DNA of 64,000 nt, from positions 186,001 through 250,000 of the forward strand of contig NZ_LMHA01000002.1 in the NCBI RefSeq assembly GCF_001427635.1. Reading direction: 5' to 3'. This stretch comes from Pseudoxanthomonas sp. Root65. GTDB taxonomy: Bacteria; Pseudomonadota; Gammaproteobacteria; Xanthomonadales; Xanthomonadaceae. Position 1 is the first letter of the stretch, and each line of letters begins with the position of its first letter. Positions 41,027 through 50,667 of this stretch are shown here, piece after piece. The notes under the pieces were generated by a model. It made no database searches, had not been told where the DNA came from, and was given only the letters and a program-made list of their open reading frames with translations. The position numbers and the translations under genes are program-made.

Positions 41027-43447
41027 ATGGCAATCAAGAAATCCGAACTCTATTCCTCACTCTGGGCCAGTTGCGACGAGTTGCGCGGCGGCATGGATGC
41101 CAGCCAGTACAAGGACTATGTCCTGGTCCTGTTGTTCATCAAGTACATCAGCGACAAGTACGCCGGCCAGCGCTTTGCGCCCATCACCGTTCCCAAAGGG
41201 GCCAGCTTCAAGGACATGGTGGCCCTGAAGGGCAGGCCCGACATCGGCGACCAGATCAACAAGAAGATCATCGCGCCGCTCGCCAACACCAACAAACTCG
41301 ACTTGAGCGAGTACGACTTCAACGATGCCGGCAAGCTCGGTAGCGGTAAGGAGATGGTCGAGCGTCTGACCAACCTCATTGCCATCTTTGAAACCCCGGC
41401 GCTGGACTTCTCGAAGAACCGCGCCGACGGCGACGACATCCTCGGCGATGCCTACGAATACCTGATGCGTCACTTCGCTACCGAGAGTGGCAAGAGCAAG
41501 GGCCAGTTCTACACGCCGGCCGAAGTCAGCCGGATCATGGCGCAGGTGCTCGGCATTCGCAGTGCGAAGACCAGCGCCGCCACGACCGTATATGACCCCA
41601 CCTGTGGCTCGGGATCGCTGCTGCTGAAGATCGCCGATGAAGCCGGCACTCCGGTCACGCTCTATGGCCAGGAGAAGGATGTAGCGACCAGCGGCCTGGC
41701 GCGCATGAACATGATCCTGCACAACAACCCAGGCGCCGCAATCGTGCAGGGCAACACCCTTGCCGATCCCAAGTTCAAGGACGGCGGCGCGCTCAAGACC
41801 TTCGACTACGTCGTCGCCAATCCGCCTTTCAGCGACAAGCGCTGGAGCACGGGCATTGATCCGCTGCATGACCCTTACGGCCGCTTCGACACCTTTGGCG
41901 TGCCGCCGGCCAAGCAAGGCGACTATGCCTACCTGCTGCATATCGTCCGTTCGCTCAAGAGCACCGGCAAGGGCGCCTGCATCCTGCCGCACGGCGTGCT
42001 GTTCCGCGGCAATGCCGAAGCTGAAATCCGCAAGGCGCTGATCCGCAAGGGCTATATCAAGGGCATCATCGGCTTGCCGGCCAACCTGTTCTACGGCACC
42101 GGCATCCCCGCCTGCATTGTCGTCATCGACAAGCAGGGCGCGGCGGCACGCAAAGGTATCTTCATGGTCGATGCCAGCGCCGGCTTCATGAAGGACGGGC
42201 CGAAGAACCGTCTACGCGAGCAGGACATTCATCGCATCGTCGATGCCTTCAGCAAGCAGGACGGAAGCGACCCGCGTTACGCGCGCATGGTCGGCTTTGA
42301 CGAAATCGAGAAGAACGACTGGAACCTCAACCTGCCGCGCTACATCGACAGCCAGCAGACGGAGGACCGTCAGGACATCGAGGGTCACCTCAAGGGCGGC
42401 ATCCCGGTTGCCGACATCGATGCGCTGCAGCCGTACTGGGAAGTGTGTCCCAAGTTACGCGCTGCGTTGTTCAAGCCCAACCGCAAGGGTTACGTGGACC
42501 TGGCGATTGATAAGGCCGCCATCAAGTCCACCATCTATGACCATCCACAGTTCACCGCCTTCATCAACGGGATGAACGCACACTTCCAGGCTTGGCGCGA
42601 TGCCGAGGCCAAGCGGCTCAAGGCGCTCAAGCCAGGCTTTCATCCCAAGGAGCTGATCGTCGATGTTGCCGAGCGTTTGCTGGCCCATTACAAGGGACGC
42701 CCGCTGATAGATGCTTACGCGGTCTACCAGCATGTGATGGATTACTGGGCGACGATCATGCAGGACGACGCCTATCTGATCGCCAGTGATGGCTGGAAGG
42801 CCATGCCGTACCGTGTGATCGAGACGAAGAAGGGAAAGAACGGCAAGCCCGACAAGCAGATCGACAAGGGCTGGGCTTGTGATCTAGTGCCCAAGCCGCT
42901 GATGGTGGCGCGTTACTTTGCCGCCGATCAGGCGGCCATCGATGCACTTGCCGCAAAGTTGGAGCAGGTGACGGCGCAATTGGCCGAATTGGAAGAGGAG
43001 CACGGCGGTGATGAAGGCGCCTATGCCGAGTTGGACAAGGTCAACAAGGCGAACGTGGCCGCGCGGTTGAAGGAGATCAAGGGTGACAAGGAGGCGAAGG
43101 CGGAGGCCGCTGCGCTGGCGGCGTGGCTGAAGCTCAGCACTCAGGAGGTCGAGTTGAAGAAGCAGGTGAAGGATGCCGAGGCCGCGCTTGATGCGGCGGT
43201 GCTGGCGCGCTACCCGAAGCTCAGCGAGACCGCGACCAAGGTGCTGGTGGTGGACGACAAGTGGCTAGCCACGCTGGACGCCGATATCCATGGCGAGATG
43301 GATCGCATCAGCCAGCGGCTTACCGCGCGGGTGAAGGAGTTAGCCGAGCGTTACGAGACGCCGTTGCCGCAGGCCGCGAATCTGGTCGCCAAGCTGGAGA
43401 TGAAAGTGAATCGGCATCTAGAGAGAATGGGGTTCGCATGGGTGTGA
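41027..43447 (+). CDS. hsdM: type I restriction-modification system, methyltransferase subunit
   Basis: 806 residues, N6-adenine methyltransferase of a type I system. The N-terminal HsdM domain has SSLWASCDELRGGMDASQYK. The catalytic core has motif I DPTCGSGSLLLK and motif IV ANPPFSD, with GQFYTPAEVSRIMA before it. A long C-terminal extension (from about residue 500) carries a coiled-coil-like Lys/Glu/Ala-rich part and ends NRHLERMGFAWV. This makes it longer than the ~500-residue E. coli type. Start MAIKKSELYSSLWASCDEL at 41027. It heads the island operon and overlaps hsdS. Confidence 0.95.
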   Translation: MAIKKSELYSSLWASCDELRGGMDASQYKDYVLVLLFIKYISDKYAGQRFAPITVPKGASFKDMVALKGRPDIGDQINKKIIAPLANTNKLDLSEYDFNDAGKLGSGKEMVERLTNLIAIFETPALDFSKNRADGDDILGDAYEYLMRHFATESGKSKGQFYTPAEVSRIMAQVLGIRSAKTSAATTVYDPTCGSGSLLLKIADEAGTPVTLYGQEKDVATSGLARMNMILHNNPGAAIVQGNTLADPKFKDGGALKTFDYVVANPPFSDKRWSTGIDPLHDPYGRFDTFGVPPAKQGDYAYLLHIVRSLKSTGKGACILPHGVLFRGNAEAEIRKALIRKGYIKGIIGLPANLFYGTGIPACIVVIDKQGAAARKGIFMVDASAGFMKDGPKNRLREQDIHRIVDAFSKQDGSDPRYARMVGFDEIEKNDWNLNLPRYIDSQQTEDRQDIEGHLKGGIPVADIDALQPYWEVCPKLRAALFKPNRKGYVDLAIDKAAIKSTIYDHPQFTAFINGMNAHFQAWRDAEAKRLKALKPGFHPKELIVDVAERLLAHYKGRPLIDAYAVYQHVMDYWATIMQDDAYLIASDGWKAMPYRVIETKKGKNGKPDKQIDKGWACDLVPKPLMVARYFAADQAAIDALAAKLEQVTAQLAELEEEHGGDEGAYAELDKVNKANVAARLKEIKGDKEAKAEAAALAAWLKLSTQEVELKKQVKDAEAALDAAVLARYPKLSETATKVLVVDDKWLATLDADIHGEMDRISQRLTARVKELAERYETPLPQAANLVAKLEMKVNRHLERMGFAWV

Positions 43448-44613
43448 TGCTTGGATACAAGCAGACCGAAGTCGGAGTGATTCCGGAGGATTGGAATGTC
43501 GAGAAGCTTGGAAGCCATGCCACGTTCCGAACAGGGCCGTTTGGGAGTGCGCTACACAAGTCGGACTATGTATATGGTGGTGTTCCGATCATTAACCCCA
43601 TGCAGATTGTTGATGGGAAGCTTGTTCCTACGCTGCGCATGACAATCTCAGCGTCCGCTGCGCAACGACTTTCTGAGTTTCGTCTATGTGCAGGTGAGGT
43701 AGTCATTGGGCGACGAGGAGACATGGGCCGCTGTGCCGTCGTCGAACCGTCGGCCGACGGCTGGCTTTGCGGAACCGGCTCGATGATTGTTCGTCCTAAA
43801 GCAACCCTTGATGGACGGTTCGTCCAGCGGGTGCTGTCAGACACCCGAACTGTTGCAGCGATCGAAGCTGCGTCAGTCGGCACCACAATGATTAATCTTA
43901 ATCAGGGGACGCTTAGCAATCTCCTCATTCCATTGCCATCGCGACGCGCAGAGCAAGCGAGCATCTCCGAAGCGCTGTCCGATGCGGATGCCCTGATCGA
44001 ATCATTGGAACAACTGCTCGCCAAGAAGCGCCAGATCAAGCAGGGCGCCATGCAGGAACTGCTCACCGGCAAGAGGCGTCTTCCGGGCTTCCGTGATGCT
44101 TGGAAGCTGAAGCCTCTGGGGAGTTTTCTTGCGATCCGTCACGGAAAGAGTCAGCACGAAGTTGAAGCTATCGATGGTCAATATCCGATTCTTGCGACAG
44201 GCGGAGCAATCGGTAGGGCCTCGGCCTACCTATGGGCACAGCCATCCGTACTGATCGGTCGAAAAGGAACGATAGATCGACCTCAGTACATGGACGCCCC
44301 GTTCTGGTCGGTCGACACGCTGTTCTACTCGGACGTCCATGCGCCAAACAGCGCAAAGTTCCTCTTCTATCGATTCTGCTTGATTCAATGGAAGCAATAC
44401 AACGAGGCATCGGGGGTTCCGAGCTTGAACGCCAAGACAATCGAGCAGATCGAGATCGAAGCGCCGCAGCCAGACGAACAAGCTGCCATTGCCAGCGTCT
44501 TGACCGACATAGATCGCGAGATACAAGCGCTGGAAGGAAAGCTCACCAAAGCCCGCCAAATCAAGCAGGGCATGATGCAAGAACTGCTGACTGGAAGGAT
44601 CCGCCTCGTATGA
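43438..44613 (+). CDS. hsdS: type I restriction-modification system, specificity subunit
   Basis: 391 residues. Determines DNA recognition by two target recognition domains. TRD1 starts MLGYKQTEVGVIPEDWNVEK; the central conserved helix is DALIESLEQLLAKKRQIKQG with MQELLTGKRRLPGF. TRD2 follows, and the C-terminal helix REIQALEGKLTKARQIKQGM mirrors the central one. ATG 43438 overlaps hsdM by 10 bp; ATG 43447 (overlap TGATG) is an equally possible start. Base composition is clearly lower in G+C than the core genes around it, as is common for hsdS. Confidence 0.93.
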   Translation: MGVMLGYKQTEVGVIPEDWNVEKLGSHATFRTGPFGSALHKSDYVYGGVPIINPMQIVDGKLVPTLRMTISASAAQRLSEFRLCAGEVVIGRRGDMGRCAVVEPSADGWLCGTGSMIVRPKATLDGRFVQRVLSDTRTVAAIEAASVGTTMINLNQGTLSNLLIPLPSRRAEQASISEALSDADALIESLEQLLAKKRQIKQGAMQELLTGKRRLPGFRDAWKLKPLGSFLAIRHGKSQHEVEAIDGQYPILATGGAIGRASAYLWAQPSVLIGRKGTIDRPQYMDAPFWSVDTLFYSDVHAPNSAKFLFYRFCLIQWKQYNEASGVPSLNAKTIEQIEIEAPQPDEQAAIASVLTDIDREIQALEGKLTKARQIKQGMMQELLTGRIRLV

Positions 44614-45539
44614 AACACTACTACCGCGTGATGTTGGGTCGGAAGAGCATCCACGCCAAGGAATGCTTTGCCGGTGGCTTCATCGGCTCCGGCTTCGGTG
44701 ACATCCAGCGCGATATCGCCCGCGATCTGACCGATGACTTCCGTGCCTTCAACCGGCACTTCATCCCCGAGTTGCAGCAGGAATGGCCCGATCGCTCCAA
44801 GATCGCGCTGGGCCTGTGGTGCGGATTCACCTGGACTATCTGCAAGGGCGTCCGTACCGGCGACATCGTCCTCAGTCCCGACGGCACGGGCAGCTACCGC
44901 GTGGGCGAAGTCACGGGCGACTACCTGTATGTGCCCGGAGGCGTGCTGCCGCATCGCCGTCCTGTGCGCTGGTTGCCGGCCAGCATCGCCCGTGCCGACA
45001 TGAGTGATGCGCTGCGTAATTCGGCCAGCTCCATCGGCACCGTCTCGGACGTGTCCCGCTACGGTGCGGAACTCGAGCAATTGATCGGCGGTGTAGCTGC
45101 TCCCCTGCTGGTCGCCACCGATCCGGCAGTAGAGGATGCGACCTCCTTTGCCCTGGAGCGGCACCTGCAGGACTTCCTGGTCGACAACTGGGCCCAGACT
45201 GACCTGGGCCGCCAGTACGACATCTATGCCGAGGATGGCGAACCGGTGGGCTCGCAGTACCCGACCGATACCGGGCCGCTGGATATCCTCGCCGTGAGCA
45301 AAGACAAACGCACTTTGTTGGTGGTGGAGTTGAAGAAGGGCCGGGCCAGCGATGCGGTGGTCGGGCAGACCCTGCGCTACATGGGCTATGTGCAGGACGA
45401 GTTGGCGGAGGCCGACCAGACGGTGCGCGGGGTGATCATCGCGCTGGAAGATGACCAGAAGATCCGTCGCGCGCTGATGATGACGCCTGCAATCGACTTT
45501 TACCGCTACCAGATCAGCTTCAAACTGGTGAAGGGCTGA
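44610..45539 (+). CDS. EVE/PUA-like plus NucS-like nuclease-domain protein in the hsd operon
   Basis: 309 residues. The N-terminal half (about 1-125) looks like an EVE/PUA-type base-reading domain: LGLWCGFTWTICKGVRTGDI, VLSPDGTGSYRVGEVTGDYLY and HRRPVRWLP. The C-terminal half (about 175-300) has a PD-(D/E)XK core of NucS type: Asp225 in GPLDILAVS, then Glu240-x-Lys242 in VVELKKG, and QTLRYMGYVQDEL. This suggests an endonuclease that reads modified DNA. The start overlaps hsdS (ATGA), so it is translated with the methylase and specificity subunits. Its role is inferred: an accessory nuclease, or a guard against foreign methylation. Confidence 0.75.
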   Translation: MKHYYRVMLGRKSIHAKECFAGGFIGSGFGDIQRDIARDLTDDFRAFNRHFIPELQQEWPDRSKIALGLWCGFTWTICKGVRTGDIVLSPDGTGSYRVGEVTGDYLYVPGGVLPHRRPVRWLPASIARADMSDALRNSASSIGTVSDVSRYGAELEQLIGGVAAPLLVATDPAVEDATSFALERHLQDFLVDNWAQTDLGRQYDIYAEDGEPVGSQYPTDTGPLDILAVSKDKRTLLVVELKKGRASDAVVGQTLRYMGYVQDELAEADQTVRGVIIALEDDQKIRRALMMTPAIDFYRYQISFKLVKG

Positions 45540-45553
45540 CGGAGCAACGCCGG

Positions 45554-46177
45554 ATGAGCAATCGCTACCAAGTCGATGGTCCGCAGGGCGCGATGCAACC
45601 GGGCTCCGATGACCAGGTGCTGGCCAACAAGCTGGGCATCACCAGTGCCGACGAGATCGCCGAGGCGGAGCTGCTGCTGCTGGGGCAGCTGTACGAAGCG
45701 GTATTGATCGACAGTCTGCCCGACCGCACGCTGTTGGTCGCCGACCTGACGACCTGGCATCGGCGCTGGCTGGGCAATCTCTACGACTTCGCGGGTGCCC
45801 TGCGCACCGTCAATGTCAGCAAGGGCGGCTTCCTGTTCGCCAATGCGGCGCTTGTGCCGAAGTTGTTGCAGGATTTCGAGCGCGATTGCCTGCAGCGCTA
45901 CACGCCCTGTGAGGGGCTGGATGAAGCCGGGCTGGCGCAGGCCATTGCCCTGTGCCATGTCGAACTGATCCTGATTCATCCTTTCCGCGAGGGAAACGGC
46001 CGCGTGGCGCGTCTGCTGGCGGATGTGATGGCGGTACAGGCCGGACACGAGCCCCTCGACTACAGCACGTGGGACGCCGACAAGGAGCGCTACTTTGCCG
46101 CCATCCGTCACGGGCAGGGTGGCGACTATGCGCCGATGCAGAGGCTGGTGACGCTGGCGCTGGGAACGGAGGGGTGA
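45554..46177 (+). CDS. Fic-domain protein, intact AMPylation motif
   Basis: 207 residues. The core motif HPFREGNGRVARLL (HPFx[D/E]GNGRxxR) is complete, so nucleotidyl transfer (usually AMPylation) is expected. N-terminal region DQVLANKLGITSADEIAEAE resembles E. coli Fic. No clear inhibitory [ST]xxxE[GN] motif is seen within the protein, so an external antitoxin may be needed. It lies 14 bp after the EVE-nuclease gene on the same strand, inside the hsd operon, and is convergent with a 58-residue gene. Confidence 0.9.
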   Translation: MSNRYQVDGPQGAMQPGSDDQVLANKLGITSADEIAEAELLLLGQLYEAVLIDSLPDRTLLVADLTTWHRRWLGNLYDFAGALRTVNVSKGGFLFANAALVPKLLQDFERDCLQRYTPCEGLDEAGLAQAIALCHVELILIHPFREGNGRVARLLADVMAVQAGHEPLDYSTWDADKERYFAAIRHGQGGDYAPMQRLVTLALGTEG

Positions 46178-46188
46178 TGCCGAGGGAG

Positions 46189-46365
46189 CTACTTGGCCAG
46201 GACCAGAGAGCGCAGCCGGGTCGTCTTGTCGCCGGAGGGGCCGTCGCGCAGCAGCTTTTCAAGCATGCGTACGGGCTTGCCCGTCTCAATGGCCGTGGAG
46301 CTGGCCACGGCACGGAAGATGGCCTGCTTGCTGGGCGTCTTGGCGGGGAGCGGCTTGCGGGCCAT
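46189..46365 (-). CDS. 58-residue protein convergent with fic, candidate Fic regulator
   Basis: Small basic protein starting MARKPLPAKTPSKQAIF; the main helix region reads RAVASSTAIETGKPVRMLEK. The SSTAIETG part is close to, but not the same as, the SxxxE[GN] helix of Fic antitoxins (Thr where Gly/Asn is expected). It stands alone on the minus strand between fic and hsdR. A TATAAT on the minus strand (46394-46399) lies about 29 bp before the ATG. An upstream in-frame ATG at 46392 would overlap this box. Both its reality and its role are uncertain. The rest of the gap to hsdR (46366-46607) shows no other gene. Confidence 0.5.
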   Translation of the reverse strand: MARKPLPAKTPSKQAIFRAVASSTAIETGKPVRMLEKLLRDGPSGDKTTRLRSLVLAK

Positions 46366-46607
46366 GGGATTCACCGGCGACAGGGACAGCATAATTATAC
46401 CCGTATCCGCAGGGGCAAGGCCGGCGGCGGGGTTTGCGGGCATCCGTGCCACGTTGCAGGGGTTCATCCAGGGGTGACCATGACACATCGTTGTCCTGAA
46501 GGGATTTCTTGCTGTATCGGGGGCGCGGCGTTGGGCCCCGGCATGGCCCGGCGGGATACGTCTGGCGTCAGGTTGTTGATGCCAGACGCACCGCTGGGAG
46601 CCATGAC

Positions 46608-49600
46608 ATGAACTTCGTAGGTGCCCCCGAGCGCGCCACCCAGAACCGCATCGTCGCGCTGTTCCGCGATCAGCTGGATTACACGTATCTCGGCGACTGG
46701 TCTGACCGCGACAACAGCAACATCGAGGAAGCTTGGCTGGGCGCGTGGCTACGCGGCCGCGGCCACAGCGATGCGCAAATCAATATCGTCCTGCACCGGT
46801 TGCGCACCGAGGCAAACCACCACGGCCGCAGCCTGTACGACAACAACCAGGCGGTCTACAGCCTGCTTCGGTACGGCGTCCAGGTGAAGACAGAGGCCGG
46901 AGAAGTCACCGGGAACGTCGATCTTGTCGATTGGCAGCAACCGGATGCCAACGATTTCGCCATCGCCGAGGAAGTTACGCTCAAGGGTGGCTTCGAACGG
47001 CGCCCGGATCTGGTGCTCTACGTCAATGGCATTGCCATCGGCGTGATCGAGTTGAAAAACAGCCGGGTGAGCATCGGCGAAGGCATTCGCCAGAGTCTGT
47101 CCAACCAGGAGCCCGAGTTCAATGCCTGGTTCTTCAGTACGGTGCAGTTCGTGTTTGCCGGCAACGATTCCGAGGGGTTGCAGTACGGCACGATCAAAAC
47201 ACCCGAGAAGATGTTCCTACGATGGAAGGAGGACGAGCACGACAACGCAGGCTTCAAGCTCGACAAGTATCTGCTGAAGATGTGCCGCAAGGACCGCTTG
47301 ATCGAGTTGATGTACGACTTCGTGCTCTTTGATGGGGGCATCAAGAAGCTGCCCCGCGTCCATCAGTACTTCGGCATCAAGGCTGCGCAGGAACACATAC
47401 GCCAGAAGAAGGGCGGGGTCATCTGGCATACCCAGGGCAGTGGCAAGAGCATCGTGATGGTGCTGCTGGCCAAGTGGATCCTGGAGAACAATCCGCATGC
47501 CAGGGTTGCCATCGTCACGGATCGCGACGAGCTCGACAAGCAGATCAAGGGCGTATTCGAAGCGGCAGGCGAGGCGATCTATCGCACCAGAAGCGGCCGT
47601 GACCTGATGAGGCAGCTTGCCCAAGCGTCGCCTCGCCTGTTGTGTTCGTTGGTGCACAAGTTCGGATTGGAGTCCCGTGGGCGGGACGAAAAAGCCTTTG
47701 AAGCCTTCATCAAGGAGCTGGAAGCGCAGCCTGGCCCTGCTGTGGGGGAGGTCTACGTGTTTGTCGATGAATGTCACCGTACCCAGAGCGGTCGCCTGCA
47801 CAAGGTGATGAAGGCGTTGCTGCCCCATGCGGTATTCATCGGCTTCACTGGGACGCCATTGCTGAAGAAGGACGCGCAGACCAGTCTGGAGGTGTTCGGC
47901 AGTTACATCCATACCTACAAATTCAGTGAGGCGGTGGAAGATGAGGTCGTGCTGGATCTCATCTATGAGGCGCGCGATATCGATCAGCACCTGGGGTCGC
48001 AGGACAGGATCGACGCCTGGTTCGAGGCGAAGACGAAGGGCCTGAATGACTGGCAGAGGGCCGAACTTCGGGCGAAGTGGGGCACGATGCAGAGCGTGCT
48101 CAGTTCCAAGGCCCGCATGGGCCGTGTGGTGGCCGACATCGTGTTCGATTTCGGCGTCAAGCCACGTCTGTCGAGTGAGCGCGGCAATGCGATCCTGGTG
48201 GCCTCCAGCATCTTTGAAGCGTGCCGCTACTACCTGCTGTTGCAGGCCACGCCACTCAAGGGCAAGTGTGCGCTGGTGACCTCATACGATCCGGAGGTCA
48301 GGAACGTGACGCTGGAGGAGACAGGCGCCAATACGGAAACCGACAAGCAGATCATCTACAGTACTTATGTCGAACTGTTGCAGGATGTGACCGCCAAGCG
48401 GCCGATGAGCAAGACCGAGACCTACGAGGAGTGGGCCAAGGATCGTTTCATCAAAGAGCCGGCCAACATGAAGCTGCTGGTGGTGGTGGACAAATTGCTG
48501 ACCGGCTTCGATGCGCCGCCCTGTACGTACCTCTATATCGACAAGTCGATGCAGGACCACGGCCTGTTCCAGGCGATCTGCCGAACCAACAGGTTGGATG
48601 GCGAGGACAAGGAGTTCGGCTACATCGTCGATTACAAGGATCTTTTCAAGAAAGTGGAGAACGCCATTGCGGTGTACAGCGCTGAGTTGGACCACAGCGC
48701 CGGCGGCGCCGAATCGGAGGTGATGCTGCAGGATCGCCTGAAGAAGGGGCGCGAACGATTGGATCAGGCGCTCGAGCAGTTGCACCTGCTGTGCGAGCCG
48801 GTGGAACAGCCTGCAGGCGAGCTGGAGCATATTCATTACTTCTGCGGCAATACCGAGATTGCCAGCGACTTGAAGGAGCGCGAGCCGCACCGGGCGGCCC
48901 TGTACAAGGCCACGGTCGGGCTGGTCCGTGCGTATGCCAACATCGCAGACGATCTGGCGGCGGCGGGCTATCAGGCCCATGACATCCAGCGCATCCAGCT
49001 GCGCCTGAAGCACTACGTCAATGTGCGCGAGATAGTTCGCAAGGCGAGCGGGGAGTCCCTTGATGTCAAGCCTTTTGAGGCCGACATGCGGCATCTCCTT
49101 GACACGTACGTGCATGCCGACGAGCCGAGGAAGATATCGCCGTTCGATGATATTGGCCTGCTGGAGCTCATCGTGAAGACCGGTATTGCCGCTGCGATTG
49201 CGCGCGAGCTTGGCGGGCTGAAGGGAAACAAGGCAGCTGTCGCCGAGACCATCGAGAACAATGTCCGGGGCCACATCCTGAAAGAGCAGGCGAGCGATCC
49301 TGCATTCTATGAGCGGATGTCGGCATTACTCGATGAAGTAATTCGTCTTCGCAAAGAGAAGGCCATCCAGTACGAAGAGTACTTGAGACATATTGCCGAC
49401 ATCGCAAAGCGAGTGCAGGCCGGGCATGCCGAGATTATTCCGCCGGCGCTCGACTCCCCGGGCAAGCGCGCGCTTTACAACAATATCCCGATGCCGTCAT
49501 TGGATTCGGCTGGAGGGCATGTGGCGGATGAGCATGCTCAGTACGCGGATCCCAAGTTGCGCATGGTGGTTGCGTTGGATGAGGCCATCAAGCGTGTGCG

Positions 49601-49727
49601 TTATGACGACTGGCGTGGCGTGCAGTCGCGTGAGCAGATCATCAAGGCTGCCCTATTTGAGGTGCTTGGCGATGAGGCAGAGGTTGAGAGAATTTTCCTT
49701 GTCGTCAAACAGCAAGCTGAGTACTGA
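46608..49727 (+). CDS. hsdR: type I restriction-modification system, restriction subunit
   Basis: 1039 residues. Translocates and cuts unmethylated DNA. The N-terminal nuclease core is RRPDLVLYVNGIAIGVIELK (Asp, Glu-x-Lys). Helicase motifs: HTQGSGKSIVMVLLAKW (Walker A), VDECHRTQSGRLH (DEAD-type) and GFTGTPLLKKD (motif III); then LLTGFDAPPCTYLYIDK and FQAICRTNRLDGEDKEFGYI. The C-terminal helical part is complete. GGGAG at 46596-46600 supports ATG 46608. The last codon overlaps the metallopeptidase start (TGATG). Confidence 0.96.
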   Translation: MNFVGAPERATQNRIVALFRDQLDYTYLGDWSDRDNSNIEEAWLGAWLRGRGHSDAQINIVLHRLRTEANHHGRSLYDNNQAVYSLLRYGVQVKTEAGEVTGNVDLVDWQQPDANDFAIAEEVTLKGGFERRPDLVLYVNGIAIGVIELKNSRVSIGEGIRQSLSNQEPEFNAWFFSTVQFVFAGNDSEGLQYGTIKTPEKMFLRWKEDEHDNAGFKLDKYLLKMCRKDRLIELMYDFVLFDGGIKKLPRVHQYFGIKAAQEHIRQKKGGVIWHTQGSGKSIVMVLLAKWILENNPHARVAIVTDRDELDKQIKGVFEAAGEAIYRTRSGRDLMRQLAQASPRLLCSLVHKFGLESRGRDEKAFEAFIKELEAQPGPAVGEVYVFVDECHRTQSGRLHKVMKALLPHAVFIGFTGTPLLKKDAQTSLEVFGSYIHTYKFSEAVEDEVVLDLIYEARDIDQHLGSQDRIDAWFEAKTKGLNDWQRAELRAKWGTMQSVLSSKARMGRVVADIVFDFGVKPRLSSERGNAILVASSIFEACRYYLLLQATPLKGKCALVTSYDPEVRNVTLEETGANTETDKQIIYSTYVELLQDVTAKRPMSKTETYEEWAKDRFIKEPANMKLLVVVDKLLTGFDAPPCTYLYIDKSMQDHGLFQAICRTNRLDGEDKEFGYIVDYKDLFKKVENAIAVYSAELDHSAGGAESEVMLQDRLKKGRERLDQALEQLHLLCEPVEQPAGELEHIHYFCGNTEIASDLKEREPHRAALYKATVGLVRAYANIADDLAAAGYQAHDIQRIQLRLKHYVNVREIVRKASGESLDVKPFEADMRHLLDTYVHADEPRKISPFDDIGLLELIVKTGIAAAIARELGGLKGNKAAVAETIENNVRGHILKEQASDPAFYERMSALLDEVIRLRKEKAIQYEEYLRHIADIAKRVQAGHAEIIPPALDSPGKRALYNNIPMPSLDSAGGHVADEHAQYADPKLRMVVALDEAIKRVRYDDWRGVQSREQIIKAALFEVLGDEAEVERIFLVVKQQAEY

Positions 49728-50440
49728 TGGCGACAAAGCTCAATCTTGGTGAGTTTGTGCTCGAAGTGGTGCGCAAGCCGATCAAGCACTTGCACCTGAG
49801 TGTGTATCCGCCCGATGGGCGGATACGTATTGCCGCGCCTGAGCGAATGGCGCTGGAGGCCATTCGGCTGTTCGCGATAACCAGGCTTCCCTGGATAAGG
49901 CGTCAGCGACAGAAGATGCAAGTGCAGCCGCGCGAGACCCCGCGGCAGTATCTTCAGAGAGAGAGTCACTACGTCTGGGGGCGGCGCTACTTGCTCAATA
50001 TTGTCGAACATGACGCACCGCCTGTTGTGGAATTGAAGCATCGTGAATTGCAACTTGGCGTACGGCCAGGAACCGATGCGGATCGGCGTGGCGAAATCCT
50101 TCAGGAGTGGTATCGGGGCTTGGTGAGGGCGGCAGTCGAGCAATTGCTGGCGAAGTGGGAGCCGCTGCTGAAAGTCAGGGTCAGCAAAGTGTTTGTTCAG
50201 CGCATGCGAACAAAATGGGGTAGCTGCAATCCCGCGGCCCGGAACATCCGGCTCAATACCGAGTTGGCAAGAAAGCCGCTCGACTGCCTCGAATACATCC
50301 TCGTCCACGAGATGGCCCATATCCGGTATCCAACGCACGGTCCCCGCTTCATCGCTTTGATGGATCAAGTGCTTCCGCAATGGCGGGATGTGAGAGATTC
50401 CCTGAATCAGTTGCCATTACGTAGTGAAAATTGGGGCTGA
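49727..50440 (+). CDS. YgjP-like zinc metallopeptidase
   Basis: 237 residues. M48/DUF45-type fold with HEMAHIRYPTHGPRF: the HExxH zinc motif plus a downstream His. RMRTKWGSCNPAARNIRLN before it is the other family signature. Such genes are often found right after hsdR in type I loci, where they may process or regulate the restriction subunit; no mechanism is established. The start overlaps the hsdR stop, so the two are coupled. Confidence 0.9.
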   Translation: MATKLNLGEFVLEVVRKPIKHLHLSVYPPDGRIRIAAPERMALEAIRLFAITRLPWIRRQRQKMQVQPRETPRQYLQRESHYVWGRRYLLNIVEHDAPPVVELKHRELQLGVRPGTDADRRGEILQEWYRGLVRAAVEQLLAKWEPLLKVRVSKVFVQRMRTKWGSCNPAARNIRLNTELARKPLDCLEYILVHEMAHIRYPTHGPRFIALMDQVLPQWRDVRDSLNQLPLRSENWG

Positions 50441-50667
50441 GCTTGTAGGTAGCCGCGTCGCAAGTTGACGCCGGCTGATCGCAAGCTTGTTGGCAGTACT
50501 GACGAGAGGCTACGTGCCGTCTGCCGCGTTGCCGTCATCGGTCCTCGGAGCGCACCCCTGGTCCGCCACCCTGGGCGATCTGGCCGGCGAACTGGACGCT
50601 TTGCTGGGCGATCTGAGGTGGCAGGCGAAGGGCTAGGGGGCTGGCCGGGATGACGATAGACGGAATT

